The notes: generated by a model from the letters alone, not told the origin. A stretch of 58,971 nt of DNA from Desulfobulbaceae bacterium (GCA_024763055.1 JANTGH010000003.1:1-58971); one strand, 5' to 3'. Positions 43,224-52,652 are shown, counted from the stretch's first letter. Numbers and translations: made by a program.

Positions 43224-43399
43224 GACCATCCTCTTGTTGTTCAACGCAAAGAACTCATTGCCTTCCGCGCCACAGGGGTTTCAGTAACCGGCTTCCTTGT
43301 CAAAAAAATACTCTAAAAAAATCTACATTATGCTCAATTTCAAGAATTTAAGGCCTTCAAAAAAAATAGCATTTTTCAGTGAAATCATTTTTTTGTATG

Positions 43400-43429
43400 T
43401 ACATACCCTTGTTCTTTCGACACTGTCAA
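43400..43429 (-). promoter_or_regulatory. Candidate sigma-70 promoter of the Mo/Fe-S/nuo operon
   Basis: On the minus strand TTGACA (43429-43424), an 18-bp spacer and TATGTA (43405-43400). The -35 is perfect, the -10 only fair. It would give a 5' leader of about 170 nt to ATG 43223. Confidence 0.35.
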
Positions 43430-43677
43430 GGGTTTCTTTTTTCGAAGACTTCCAACAAGTTGCTGGCTACCACATTGTGCACTATATAACCCGTTGAAAC
43501 AATGGAACTCTCGTTACGCGAAGGCACACTACAAAACAATGGAATGAAAAAAAAATCTATTTTAATCTTTTTTTTATTCAGGAAAATTGATACCTCAAAG
43601 AAAATAACGTTATGTTAATATATTACATAGGTAAACTCTGGTTCAACAAAGGAAGAAAATAATAAAAACGCACTAAA

Positions 43678-43699
43678 AATGAATGCATGTTCATTCATT
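43678..43699. promoter_or_regulatory. Perfect palindrome, TetR-like operator candidate
   Basis: AATGAATG, six bases, CATTCATT: perfect 8-bp inverted repeats in an AT-rich gene-free region. TetR/AcrR-family operators often have this TGAATG-n-CATTCA form. No TetR gene lies nearby. It is about 250 bp upstream of the candidate operon promoter. Confidence 0.4.
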
Positions 43700-43941
43700 G
43701 TACCGGTCAAGTTAGCCATTGTTATGATAAAGTGAAGAAGGGTGTATTTACCTCCCTGACGCACTCATATTTATATCGTAAATACTCCGCGAGAGACCCA
43801 TCCTGTTGACCCCGGCGATGAATAATCACTACTTAGCCTGCTCTCTGGACACTCTTTATCTCCCCCTGAGCCTATCCATCCCCCCTCGCAAAGGTCAAAC
43901 CATTCGGCCGCTACCTTGCTTCTTTCCCCGGCCCTTCTTTT

Positions 43942-44925
43942 TTACCAGCCCTGCGTTATCACATCGGCAAGGTCTTGATGCAGTTCATCAACACTGTCAT
44001 AGAAAACATCGGTGCCCAGAGAAAAATGGAGAAATATATTATTGAGCGCCGTGGGAATGTAGGGAAAAACTTTTTGCAGGTTGGCAATTCTGTTTTTAGA
44101 GAGCAGACAATAATCACCGGGAAGCAAGCTGTCCGCGACCGGTTGGCCGAGATTCGGGTCAGCCAGGATGTCACGCGGGTAAACGTTATCACGCACGGTC
44201 AGATACATCAGGGCATTACCCAGCTCATAGAGATCCAGGGCAAAGGGTTTTTCCGGCATGTAAAAATCATAATCAAAATCAATCCAGCGGTAGATGCCGG
44301 TTTCCCGTTCGACAAAAATATGGTCCCGGCGGACATCACCGTGGCGAAAGCCGTGGGCATGGAGAAAACCGATGGCCTCGACGCACGGGAGGTAGTGCGC
44401 AAGGATCCCGGGAAGTTCATTAAAAAAATATTCCTTATGGCCTGTCTTGCTGCGATGGATCACCTTGTCCACGCGGGTCCCGTCGATAATATCCAGGATG
44501 CGTACCAGATTACCGGCCTCATCAAGAACGGCCTCGCCCTGCATAAAATGGACCTGCCCCTGGACCAGCTCCAGAATACGAGCCTCTTTTTCAGGATTTC
44601 GATAACAGGGAATGGTAAAGGGCCCAAAGGTAATGTCAAAGGTCTCGTGGAAAACCAGTTTCAATATCCGCTTTTCTCCGGTGGCGAGATTTTCCACCCG
44701 CGGCACCCAGGGCTTTATCTGATCGTCAACACCAAACCGCCCTTCTCTTGTATAGGCGGTCACTAAAAAATAGCGACCATCTACATAGATAATATCTCCA
44801 TAATCAATGGAAGTAAAATCCGTGGTATCGGTAAAAACGCGCGGCTTTCTGCGCAGGCTCTTTGTCACCCGATGGGCACGCAGCCGCTCTGCAATTTCAG
44901 GCGGTAAATCCGCAACCACCGCCAT
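43942..44925 (-). CDS. Protein-kinase-like (lipopolysaccharide/RIO-type) phosphotransferase
   Basis: 327-residue protein with a protein-kinase-like catalytic region: FLHAHGFRHGDVRRDHIFVE as the catalytic loop and WIDFDYDFYM as the metal-binding DFD motif. The usual Asn of HxDxxxxN is His here, so activity may differ or be reduced. An N-terminal 90-residue region contains VFTDTTDFTSIDYGDIIYVD. ATG 44925 is preferred because it overlaps the universal-stress-protein stop by one base (TGATG). It is the last gene of a three-gene operon with uspA-like and panE-like genes. Substrate unknown. Confidence 0.75.
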   Translation of the reverse strand: MAVVADLPPEIAERLRAHRVTKSLRRKPRVFTDTTDFTSIDYGDIIYVDGRYFLVTAYTREGRFGVDDQIKPWVPRVENLATGEKRILKLVFHETFDITFGPFTIPCYRNPEKEARILELVQGQVHFMQGEAVLDEAGNLVRILDIIDGTRVDKVIHRSKTGHKEYFFNELPGILAHYLPCVEAIGFLHAHGFRHGDVRRDHIFVERETGIYRWIDFDYDFYMPEKPFALDLYELGNALMYLTVRDNVYPRDILADPNLGQPVADSLLPGDYCLLSKNRIANLQKVFPYIPTALNNIFLHFSLGTDVFYDSVDELHQDLADVITQGW

Positions 44926-45380
44926 CAGCCCACCACCCAGACTGTGCAATCATGCGTATGGTGGACCAGGGCGTTGGAAATGGAGCCGAACAGAAATTCC
45001 TCGGCCTTGGATACCCCGCGCTTACCGACAACAACCGTGCCGAATTCCCCCTGCCTCTGTGCGTCAAGAATAGCCTCGCTGATGGTTGTCTGTTCTGCCA
45101 TCCTGACATCCCGACTGATGGCTTCCTGGCCGATCCCGAAACCGGCCAGCGTATTGGTACTCCGATCCAGAACCTCCGCCGCCTGCTCTTCCCGTTGCCG
45201 TTTATAGTCGGTGAGCGAATCGCCCTTACTGTAATAATCAGGCGGCGGTTCTGGATAAATATGCAGCAGACAGACCTGAACCCCTTCAAGTTTACCGATA
45301 ATATTACCGGCGTACGCCAACCCTTTGTCGGACGTCGGGGTATCATCTACAGCGATAAGCACTTTTTTCCAATCGTTCAT
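44925..45380 (-). CDS. Universal stress protein (UspA family)
   Basis: Small alpha/beta nucleotide-binding stress protein. Seen: KKVLIAVDDTPTSDKGLAYA at the start and VVVGKRGVSKAEEFLFGSIS at residues about 121-140; the GxxGx9G(S/T) ATP-binding motif is present in the form G-K-R-G...G-S. Length from ATG 45380 is 151. An upstream start at 45404 would overlap panE more. ATG overlaps the panE stop (ATGA), and its own stop overlaps the kinase start. Confidence 0.92.
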   Translation of the reverse strand: MNDWKKVLIAVDDTPTSDKGLAYAGNIIGKLEGVQVCLLHIYPEPPPDYYSKGDSLTDYKRQREEQAAEVLDRSTNTLAGFGIGQEAISRDVRMAEQTTISEAILDAQRQGEFGTVVVGKRGVSKAEEFLFGSISNALVHHTHDCTVWVVG

Positions 45381-46339
45381 CGTGCGCCTCCCCCTTCCGC
45401 CCATCCATCGGTAACCTTTCTTTCCAGCAGTTTGACCAGCTCGACCATGGTCTGCTGGGTCGGTGTCGCCACCCCGACCTGCTCACCATACTGCACCAGA
45501 GCCCCGCACTGCGCCTCTATTTCCGTCCTCTGCCCGCTGAGAATATCCTGCAGCATGGAGGAAATATTCTGCTGGGTGCGTCTGCAGGCATCAAAAAGCA
45601 ATCCATACAGATCATGAAAGACCAGATCAACGGCATGGGCACGGGCAACCTGCTGCCCTTCATCAACAAGTCTTTTCATCAGAGTGATACCCTCAATCGA
45701 CTCAAGCAGTTGCCCATTTTTTACCTGCAGAACAGCGGTAAGGGCGTTGATGGCCGAATACACAATCACCTTGCACCAGAGACGACCCATGAGCCGATGC
45801 ACCGGGGTGCAGACAAGACCGGCCTCGGTAAACATGCCGGCAAGATCCCGTACCCGATCACTCATGCCGCCGCCGATTTCACCAAGATAGGTCTTTCCGG
45901 CTCCACCCTGGCGCACGATTCCAGGCCCCAGGGCCGTGCCTGCCATAAAGGTAAAACCACCGATAATCCCCTCTTTGTTTACCACCTGCTCCATGAGTTC
46001 AATGTTGCCAAGGCCTGTCTGCAGGGTAATTATCGGCGCATCGGCATTAATCAGATGGGACGCGGCCTGAACAGCTGCCAGGGTATCATGGGACTTTACT
46101 GCCAGCAGAGTCAATTCGGCTTCGCGGAGCTCCCCGGCATGGGTGACGGCATGGGCCGGAACAAAGCTTACCGCATCAGGATCGGAGCTACCCTGCTCCA
46201 TAAAACCAAGCCCCTGGCTGTTTATTGCCTCTACTCCCTCCCGGCTGGGATCAACCAGATTGACCCGATGCCCGTTTCGGGCAAGATAGATCCCAAATAA
46301 TCGGCCAATGGCCCCGGCCCCAAGAATAACGATGTTCAT
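45377..46339 (-). CDS. Ketopantoate reductase family protein (PanE/ApbA)
   Basis: NADPH-dependent 2-dehydropantoate 2-reductase family, possibly the pantothenate-pathway enzyme. Seen: N-terminal Rossmann motif VILGAGAIGRLFG, TLLAVKSHDT with the catalytic-region lysine, LQTGLGN, and a C-terminal helical domain with SSMLQDILSGQRTEIEAQCG, the family signature. Length is 320. First gene of a three-gene operon with a stress protein and a kinase-like protein. Paralogues acting on other 2-oxoacids exist, so the pantothenate assignment is not certain. Confidence 0.9.
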   Translation of the reverse strand: MNIVILGAGAIGRLFGIYLARNGHRVNLVDPSREGVEAINSQGLGFMEQGSSDPDAVSFVPAHAVTHAGELREAELTLLAVKSHDTLAAVQAASHLINADAPIITLQTGLGNIELMEQVVNKEGIIGGFTFMAGTALGPGIVRQGGAGKTYLGEIGGGMSDRVRDLAGMFTEAGLVCTPVHRLMGRLWCKVIVYSAINALTAVLQVKNGQLLESIEGITLMKRLVDEGQQVARAHAVDLVFHDLYGLLFDACRRTQQNISSMLQDILSGQRTEIEAQCGALVQYGEQVGVATPTQQTMVELVKLLERKVTDGWAEGGGAR

Positions 46340-46697
46340 GCTCCCCTCCCTCGTGAAGATAAACCGGTTACAAATACATGGATGATTGAGATGATTTTTG
46401 CTCGTTTAAAAAATAAGCATCATAATCCGCCTTGTTAAGGGGTGAAAAACATATTCATACAGCGAGGTGGATCATCGGATTGCTGCGTATTCCGTGGAAA
46501 AACGAAATCGGCAACAGGGTTAACTGCTCCGGCGCTTAGGGGCTGTAAGGAAATAAGTGTAACAATTTTGCGCTGAAATTTTGTTCATTTTTAAGGCGCG
46601 TAATGAGTTGCATAGTCTCTTCTATTCAGCCCTTTACGCAACGTAGAAAATGGGCAAAAGGGCAAGCAGGATGTTACAGGTATTTTTACACAGTCCC
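46340..46697. other. 358-bp gap with no gene seen
   Basis: This gap lies between the panE-like start and the DUF2238 stop. I see no coding frame with family features and no clear terminator or repeat. It likely holds the promoter for the panE-uspA-kinase operon near 46340-46450. Confidence 0.5.
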
Positions 46698-47297
46698 TTA
46701 CCCTGTAAACTCGTCAAGCTGACGGTCATGAATCCGGCGAAGCATTACCAGGGCCGTAAGAGAACCAATAAGGGCCATGGCCATATCGGATTGCGTGTCC
46801 CAGAGATAACCCTGGGTACCAAGAAAGGCATCGGCGCCGCTGCCGGTGCCGACGGCAACCCCCCATTCAATGAGTTCATACAAGGCGCTCAGGGCGAGGC
46901 AGAAACAGACAATGAAAAAATTTCTCCAGCCCGCGCCATTGACCACCCGGTTGCGGATGAGAAGTTCCCTGGCGATAATGGCCGGGACAAAGCCCTGGGC
47001 AAGGTGGCCCAGCTTGTCGTAATTATTTCGCGCCAAGTGAAAAACATCCTTCAGCCAATTAAAAAGCGGCACCTCGGCGTAGGTATAATGCCCTCCCACC
47101 ATCAGGATGATACAGTGGGCAAGAATCAGACCATAGGTGAGCGGCGTCAGCGGAAAGCTGCGGCGGGTAACAAGAAGCACCAGCCCGCCGACAAGGGCGG
47201 GGATCACCTCGAGAAGCCAGGTAAACCTGTCCCGGGGCTCCACGCCGGACCAGACCAGCCCACCAAAATAGATTCCCATCCACCACCATTTCATCAA
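46698..47297 (-). CDS. DUF2238 (YjdF-type) membrane protein
   Basis: Inner-membrane protein of the DUF2238 family, function unknown. Seen: six hydrophobic segments in 199 residues, the family motif NNYDKLGHLAQGFVPAIIAR and YELIEWGVAVGTG with DTQSDMAMALIGS, the conserved polar residues of the family. The start overlaps the stop of the DUF2207 gene by ATGA, so the two are co-translated. Confidence 0.88.
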   Translation of the reverse strand: MMKWWWMGIYFGGLVWSGVEPRDRFTWLLEVIPALVGGLVLLVTRRSFPLTPLTYGLILAHCIILMVGGHYTYAEVPLFNWLKDVFHLARNNYDKLGHLAQGFVPAIIARELLIRNRVVNGAGWRNFFIVCFCLALSALYELIEWGVAVGTGSGADAFLGTQGYLWDTQSDMAMALIGSLTALVMLRRIHDRQLDEFTG

Positions 47298-49276
47298 AAA
47301 CCTCCTCCGCCGCCGCCACCGGAACCGCCGCCACCACCAGATCCTCCGCCGCTACTACTGCTGGCTGAAGCCCCCATAGAGCCGGCAGCGGCGCTCCAGA
47401 CTCCTCCGGCGCCGCCACCGCCAAATTGGCCGCCACCACCGGTAAATCCGCCATGGGATCCGGTTCCGGAAAACGACGAGCCGCCGGTTGAAAGATGGCT
47501 TCCATAGCGCCGAAACCAGGAGTCAATAACGGGGCCCAGACCAAAGGCAACCAGGTACGGAAACCAAGCGTCCTGGACGTCCGGATCCTTTTTTTTCAAT
47601 TCCCGGCTGAAATATCCACGGGCCGAAGCGAGATACCGCCGCAGTTGCACTCCTTCGAGGGAATCTTTACTCCTGCCGGTATTAAGAATAGAATTAATAA
47701 CAGCCGCGCATAAACAGGCCGTTCCCAACAGGAGAAGAGGGCTGCAATTCATGACAAGTAATGCCGCCATGTACATCATACCGACACAGACCGCCCAGCC
47801 CCACAACAATTGCGCCCTTCCCTGAACGTGCATGGCGGTAGCGCGGTAATTTCGGGCCGAAACAAGACCAACCCCCCACAGGGCAACAAGCCCACCAATG
47901 AGCAACAGTTCCTGGGGATGTTCGTACTGGTGGGCAAAAAAATCGGCCAACAGGATAAAAAAACCGATTGCAAAGGCAATCGCCGTCGGCACCCAGATCA
48001 TTTCCACGGAATTTTTTGAGGATTGTGTCAGGGCTCTGACCTTCTTTTTCAGGGGCTCCCGTATCTTATGAACCGGATCAAAGGTCGTGCGATTACTCCG
48101 GTAATATTTTTTTACCTTTTTTGTATCGGTGGTATCACCATCGATAAAAAGCCCGTCGACCAGTTCCCGCTCATATCCGCGCAGAGTTGACCTCGGCACA
48201 AGCAGACTCAGATGGAGAGTATACATACCGGGAATTTTAAAACCCAACCAGGGAAAAACCTCCTGCTCAATTCGGCTCTTCATCTTTTCTTCCAGAACCA
48301 TGCGGGCCAGAACCGCTGCGACCTCGCTTGCATTTGTCGTCTTGTCCCAGGTGGCGCCGACCACCTCGGGTGATAGAGAAAAAACATACCTCTTGAGCCA
48401 GGCCGCATCTATCCGGTCCGGGGAAAGCAACTTTTTAAAACGCCCGAGTCCCCGCTCATGGGCAAGAAAATTAATCCCCTGAAACAGGGCGAGAAGAAAG
48501 AGCAGGGTGATAATGAGCACCCGCAACCAGATCGGCGCTCCCGTAACCGGGCCGCCAATCAACATGGCAGCCGTGTTCTGCTTTTGTCGAACGGGTTGCA
48601 AACCTACTGCAGCCGGCACTCCATCCGGATGCAGCAACACGGCTGAAAGCACGACGGATTTGCCCGGCGGAAGATCGTGCCGGCGTATCCTGGTCGGCAG
48701 CGTGCCGCGCACCTGCCAGGATGGATCGAGACTGAGCTGGAGTGAGAATTGCTGAATCACCCCGTCCCGGTCCGGGAAAGCAAAGTCGTGATTGAGTTGA
48801 TAACCGTCTTGAATCGGCAGAAGAATGCCGGAAAGCGTATACTCTAAAATATAAGTGATAACCTTGTGGGAAAAAGGCGGATCAGAAGGGAGACGGGCTC
48901 GCCAGCGCAGGGTGGTGGCATTGTGCCAGACCCAATGATCCATCCTGGCAAGATTGCCCTGCTGCAGAGAAATCTTCCGGTTACCGGTCGGATCGACCCG
49001 ATACACAGTATGCATGATTAAGCGTTGACCGGGACGGAGATTAAAACGCCGCTCGCCACCGTTCCAGGCACCGTTGAAGACAATGGACTGCTGCTCCATG
49101 ACATGCAGACGTCCTTCCCGGTCCAGCTCGGCATGCACCTGCATGTCCTGCCAGTACAGGCTCCGTCCCTGAGCTGTCCCGGACAACACAACAAAAAATA
49201 AGAGCCAAAACAGACGCACGCTTAGAGTCAGTCTCTTTTGGGTACCAAATAACTTTCCCGTTCTCTTTATGCCCAC
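47294..49276 (-). CDS. DUF2207 membrane protein with Gly-rich C-terminus
   Basis: Predicted membrane protein of the DUF2207 family. Seen: a Sec-type signal near residues 18-36, an extracytoplasmic beta-rich DUF2207 domain (about 40-235), a hydrophobic segment near 250, a soluble stretch, several further hydrophobic segments (about 425-535), and a tail of about 60 residues dominated by Gly and Ser, ending in a run of Gly and a final Phe. Such GGGF-type tails are usual for this family. Length is 660. It overlaps the DUF2238 gene by 4 bp. Function unknown. Confidence 0.88.
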   Translation of the reverse strand: MGIKRTGKLFGTQKRLTLSVRLFWLLFFVVLSGTAQGRSLYWQDMQVHAELDREGRLHVMEQQSIVFNGAWNGGERRFNLRPGQRLIMHTVYRVDPTGNRKISLQQGNLARMDHWVWHNATTLRWRARLPSDPPFSHKVITYILEYTLSGILLPIQDGYQLNHDFAFPDRDGVIQQFSLQLSLDPSWQVRGTLPTRIRRHDLPPGKSVVLSAVLLHPDGVPAAVGLQPVRQKQNTAAMLIGGPVTGAPIWLRVLIITLLFLLALFQGINFLAHERGLGRFKKLLSPDRIDAAWLKRYVFSLSPEVVGATWDKTTNASEVAAVLARMVLEEKMKSRIEQEVFPWLGFKIPGMYTLHLSLLVPRSTLRGYERELVDGLFIDGDTTDTKKVKKYYRSNRTTFDPVHKIREPLKKKVRALTQSSKNSVEMIWVPTAIAFAIGFFILLADFFAHQYEHPQELLLIGGLVALWGVGLVSARNYRATAMHVQGRAQLLWGWAVCVGMMYMAALLVMNCSPLLLLGTACLCAAVINSILNTGRSKDSLEGVQLRRYLASARGYFSRELKKKDPDVQDAWFPYLVAFGLGPVIDSWFRRYGSHLSTGGSSFSGTGSHGGFTGGGGQFGGGGAGGVWSAAAGSMGASASSSSGGGSGGGGGSGGGGGGGF

Positions 49277-49368
49277 GGATTCCCTCCTCTTTAAAAGAAT
49301 TGTAGCTGAATCGATGGGCGCTTAACAGAAAAATATTTTTTTATTGCTTTCCAAGAGAAGAACAAGTA

Positions 49369-49381
49369 TGAATAATTATCA
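49369..49381. promoter_or_regulatory. Fur/PerR-like box upstream of the zinc-ribbon gene
   Basis: TGAATAATTATCA, identical over 13 bases to the sequence between -35 and -10 of the perR-type gene at 55437-55449. A shorter copy (AATAATTATC) lies upstream of the peroxiredoxin gene at 56747-56756. It lies 37 bp before ATG 49418. Confidence 0.45.
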
Positions 49382-49417
49382 TTAACTATAATAAATGAAA
49401 TATCAGCAGGGGATAAC

Positions 49418-49861
49418 ATGTGTCTTGAAGTGAGAAAAACGTGCAAATGCGGCCGGAATAACGCCCAGTTCCATCTACGGGACAATATCCTCAGCCAGGA
49501 AGTCATCAGCGAACTCTATTGCCCTAAATGTTCGGACCAGGTAACGCTTGATCCCGCTACCATGCTCGTGGATAATGGATGGGTCATAGAATATGACATG
49601 GACCTTGCCCGGTTTATGACCGTCTCCAAACTGATGCTCGATGTGGAGACGATTCAACCCGGCTATCTTTTTGATTCAGGCTATGCCTGCTGGCTTGAAA
49701 TGTATCCCGGGGAAAAACAGGATATTCTTGATGAACGCGCTGAAATTTTAGAGCTGCAGAAAACCGATCCCAGGCGCTACCTGCAGGAAATCAGCAGCTG
49801 GAATATTGCCCGCATCCATCGACTGAAAGCAGATGGCTGGCGTAAGGCGCAGGACGCCTGA
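49418..49861 (+). CDS. Zinc-ribbon-like hypothetical protein
   Basis: 147-residue soluble protein. Seen: an N-terminal metal-binding site of four cysteines (CKCG near residue 10, CPKC near 40), likely a zinc ribbon, then an alpha-helical region with YACWLEMYPGEKQDILDERA. No enzyme motif. AGGGG lies 6 bp before ATG 49418. It shares a putative Fur/PerR box with the oxygen-defence operon, hinting at a role in stress or metal homeostasis. Family not recognised. Confidence 0.75.
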   Translation: MCLEVRKTCKCGRNNAQFHLRDNILSQEVISELYCPKCSDQVTLDPATMLVDNGWVIEYDMDLARFMTVSKLMLDVETIQPGYLFDSGYACWLEMYPGEKQDILDERAEILELQKTDPRRYLQEISSWNIARIHRLKADGWRKAQDA

Positions 49862-49877
49862 AACAGGGAGAGTAGAA

Positions 49878-50300
49878 TCATTCGTTTTGGGACACTTTCC
49901 TGCTGCGCAGCTGTTTGAGACGACCCCGGTTTTTCTTGGCCGACAGACGACGCTCCCGAGCCCGCTTCGGCACCCTGGTTTTTCGACGGGGTCGCTTCCG
50001 GTGCAGTGCCTGCTGCAACAGGCCGACAAAACGCCGGATAACCTCCTCCCGGTTTCCCGCCTGTGTCCTGCAGGAATCAGCAGCTATCCGCAACACCCCA
50101 TTTTTATTTATTCTTGAGGCAAGACAGCCGACAATCAACTGTTTTTGCCGATCATCAAGGCTCGGGGAATGGATCACGTCAAAGGCGAGGGTGACCCTGG
50201 TGTTGACCTTGTTGACATTCTGCCCCCCGGGACCGCTGCTGCGGGAAAAGGAAAAAGACAACTCCGAAAGGGGTATGTTTAATGCTCCAGTAATTTCCAC
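49878..50300 (-). CDS. arfB: Alternative ribosome-rescue factor (ArfB/YaeJ peptidyl-tRNA hydrolase)
   Basis: Releases stalled nascent chains by hydrolysing peptidyl-tRNA in the ribosome. Seen: class-I release-factor catalytic motif SSGPGGQNVNKVNTRV (about residues 21-36, GGQ at 25-27) and a strongly basic C-terminal tail (KRPRRKTRVPKRARERR and on) that enters the empty mRNA channel. Length 140 is typical. It is convergent with the zinc-ribbon gene. Confidence 0.94.
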   Translation of the reverse strand: MEITGALNIPLSELSFSFSRSSGPGGQNVNKVNTRVTLAFDVIHSPSLDDRQKQLIVGCLASRINKNGVLRIAADSCRTQAGNREEVIRRFVGLLQQALHRKRPRRKTRVPKRARERRLSAKKNRGRLKQLRSRKVSQNE

Positions 50301-50337
50301 GGTCCAATCATTCCGCCCCTTTCATAGTATCGAAAAC

Positions 50338-51552
50338 TTATCTTGTTCTACAGACAAAATCCGCAAACTGAACGGCACTGAGATAAAACTGGCAGACATC
50401 GTCCGTCGGGAGCTGCAGAACATGCAGCATATTCATGCACTTTTCCCGCTCTCCCTGTTCATAGGCCGTTATAACCTGCAGGTACGGAAACAGATCTCCG
50501 CTCTTATTTACCAATGCCTCTTTCACCGGCTCCGCCAGCGGCAATTTTTTCACAATCTCTTGCATAGGGGTATCAAGCAGGGCATCAAGAAGAGAAAAAA
50601 GTCCAAGAAGAAAAATTTCCGCCGCATCAGCAGGCGCAGTACCGGCCTGGGCAAGAAGCTCACAAAATCTGCCTCGGACAACGGATAACCGTATGAGCTC
50701 TTCCGGCTTATCAGACGCAAGCTCCGAAATGATTACCAGGGTGACAAAACGACGAATCTCCTTGGCACCGAGATAAATAATGGCCTGTCGGACCGATGCC
50801 ACCTCGTGCAACAGATAAAAATATGCGGAATTAATATAACGCAACAGTTTGTAGGTTATGCCGAGATCCGTTGAAATGATAGTATCAAGTCTATCAATAG
50901 TCGTCTTTTTTCGGTTTACTTCGGCGAGCAGGTTGATCAGGTTGAGCTTGACCGAGGCCACCTCCTTTATACGCAGTGTTTCCGGCTTGCTGAAAAAATA
51001 TCCCTGAAAATAACTGAAACCAAGTTTAGCCGCCCGGTCAAACTCGTCATAGGTTTCTACTTTTTCAGCTAAAAATTTAAGTTGATACCGCGAAAGTTTA
51101 TACAGCATCCGTTCGATCTCATCAATCGTGCTCAGACGAAAATCAATCTTGATGATATCCGCCAGTTCAATCAGCGGATCCAGCTTCTTCTTGTAAACAA
51201 AATCATCAAGCGCGATCTGGTATCCCTGTTCAGATAACTTTGTGCAGCTGGCAATGACCTTGGCCGTAGGCTCAACATCCTCAAGGACCTCAACCACGAT
51301 TTTTGTTTTGGGAAAAAAGGCTGCGATATCTTTACCGAGCAGCTGCTCGGTAAAATTAATAAAACAAGGCTTACCTGCCGATATTTTTTCTATGCCCTCT
51401 GTTAAAAAGGTACTGGAGAGTAAACTGGTCGTTGCCCTGTTCCCATCCACGTCCCCTAATTTTACCCCCATGGACTCACGAAAAAGCAATTCATAGGCAT
51501 GAAGTCGTTTGTTCAGGGTAAAAATCGGTTGTCGTGCTATATATACATCCAC
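50338..51552 (-). CDS. EAL-HDOD signalling protein (YuxH/CdgJ-like)
   Basis: Cytoplasmic regulator combining a degenerate EAL domain with HDOD. Seen: IARQPIFTLNKRLHAYELLF at the start (AYELLFRE in place of an EAL loop), LDDFVYKK, IIKIDFR, LAEKVET and FQGYFFSKP, then an HDOD domain from about 200 with LLRYINSAYFY and VRQAIIYLG. Because several metal-binding residues differ from active enzymes (E of EAL retained as YELL), catalysis is doubtful; it likely binds partners or c-di-GMP. Length is 404. It is a single gene. Confidence 0.9.
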   Translation of the reverse strand: MDVYIARQPIFTLNKRLHAYELLFRESMGVKLGDVDGNRATTSLLSSTFLTEGIEKISAGKPCFINFTEQLLGKDIAAFFPKTKIVVEVLEDVEPTAKVIASCTKLSEQGYQIALDDFVYKKKLDPLIELADIIKIDFRLSTIDEIERMLYKLSRYQLKFLAEKVETYDEFDRAAKLGFSYFQGYFFSKPETLRIKEVASVKLNLINLLAEVNRKKTTIDRLDTIISTDLGITYKLLRYINSAYFYLLHEVASVRQAIIYLGAKEIRRFVTLVIISELASDKPEELIRLSVVRGRFCELLAQAGTAPADAAEIFLLGLFSLLDALLDTPMQEIVKKLPLAEPVKEALVNKSGDLFPYLQVITAYEQGEREKCMNMLHVLQLPTDDVCQFYLSAVQFADFVCRTR

Positions 51553-51911
51553 AAAAAATACTCCCGTCTTTTTTTCGGATCGAGATAACGACTTTTTTCA
51601 ACTATAGCAAAAAAAGGGAGGCACAACCTAACGAATTCGGTGAAATGTCCTGATAAAAAGGATGGGGGACAAAAAACAGCGCAAATATGTTGGTCAGATA
51701 ACCATTTAAAATAAAAGAAACTTCATCAAAGAAACGTGCAAACGAGAAAACTTTGTGAAATATGCGGGCTGAAAATACAAAAAGAAGGTGCCCGGGGTCC
51801 AGGCAAACACAAGGAGAACAACCCCGCCCCCAGGAGGACGGGTATTAAACCAGGGTTACGTAATAAAGACAAGATGATATACGATCATCCCTCTTCTTTT
51901 CCCGGCACCTA
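51553..51911. other. 359-bp gap with a partial MITE end
   Basis: No gene seen. Holds an isolated copy of the MITE-like terminus at 51752-51770. The left end would be the promoter of the EAL-HDOD gene. Confidence 0.5.
51752..51770. repeat. Solo terminus of the MITE-like element
   Basis: TTTGTGAAATATGCGGGCT, close to the right end of the element at 24747-24766. I find no matching left end or interior nearby, so it is a remnant or a chance match. Confidence 0.4.
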
Positions 51912-52652
51912 TTAAAGAATCTGTTCAAGAAAAAGTTTCGTCCGGCTGTGTCGCGGATTATCAAAAAACATGTCGGGCCGGGCCATTTCCACAATGGCCC
52001 CGTCATCCATGAAAACAACCTGGTCGGCAACTTCACGGGCAAACCCCATTTCGTGGGTCACGACCACCATGGTCATACCCTCACGGGCCAGTGTAACCAT
52101 GACATCAAGGACCTCGCCGATCATCTCAGGGTCAAGGGCTGAAGTGGGCTCGTCAAAAAGCATAATTTTCGGCTCCATTGCCAGAGCCCTGGCAATGGCC
52201 ACCCGCTGCTGCTGGCCGCCGGATAACTGGACGGGATAATGGTCCGCCCGATCTCTGATACCGACCTTGTCAAGCAGGGAAAATGCTAATTCTTCCACTT
52301 TGCCTTTGTCCATTTTTTTGAGCTTGATCGGAGCAAGGGTCAAATTTTCCAGCACGGTCTTGTGTTTAAACAGATTAAAACTCTGAAACACCATTCCGAG
52401 TTCCATGCGGATTGTATTGATATTCTCTCCCGGGGCATAAAGATCGTGACCATCCACGACAATCGAACCGGAACTGATGGTTTCCAGCCTGTTGATTGCC
52501 CGCAGCAGGGTGGATTTCCCTGAACCGGAGGGGCCGAGCACCACCACCTTCTCACCAAGTTCCACATCAAGGCTGACATTGTCAAGCGCCTTGAATTGAC
52601 CAAAGTATTTGTTAATCCTGTTGATGCGTATAATGGGGTCAGCGGCGTTCAT
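51912..52652 (-). CDS. Polar amino-acid ABC transporter ATPase (GlnQ/HisP type)
   Basis: ATPase of a polar-amino-acid importer. Seen: Walker [11 protein letters not shown] (about residues 37-46), signature [15 protein letters not shown], Walker [15 protein letters not shown] and VVTHEMGFA. Length is 246. The start lies 14 bp inside the permease gene, so the two are translationally coupled. Last gene of SBP-permease-ATPase operon. Confidence 0.95.
   Translation of the reverse strand: MNAADPIIRINRINKYFGQFKALDNVSLDVELGEKVVVLGPSGSGKSTLLRAINRLETISSGSIVVDGHDLYAPGENINTIRMELGMVFQSFNLFKHKTVLENLTLAPIKLKKMDKGKVEELAFSLLDKVGIRDRADHYPVQLSGGQQQRVAIARALAMEPKIMLFDEPTSALDPEMIGEVLDVMVTLAREGMTMVVVTHEMGFAREVADQVVFMDDGAIVEMARPDMFFDNPRHSRTKLFLEQIL

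Larger units (their letters stand above)
43224..43941. other. 718-bp gene-free region upstream of the Mo/Fe-S/nuo operon
   Basis: No credible gene on either strand. Several stretches are AT-rich. It holds the promoter of the large operon and the 22-bp palindrome annotated separately, and it separates the operon from the convergent-side kinase gene, whose 3' end is at 43942. No riboswitch or small RNA recognised. Confidence 0.6.

Noticed and set aside
43297-44045. Short plus-strand frames upstream of and overlapping the kinase 3' end
   Set aside because: No ribosome-binding site or family features; composition is non-coding, or they overlap the kinase gene.
46650-47507. Proline-rich plus-strand frame opposite the DUF2238/DUF2207 genes
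   Set aside because: Its proline run is just the complement of the glycine-rich tail of the DUF2207 protein.
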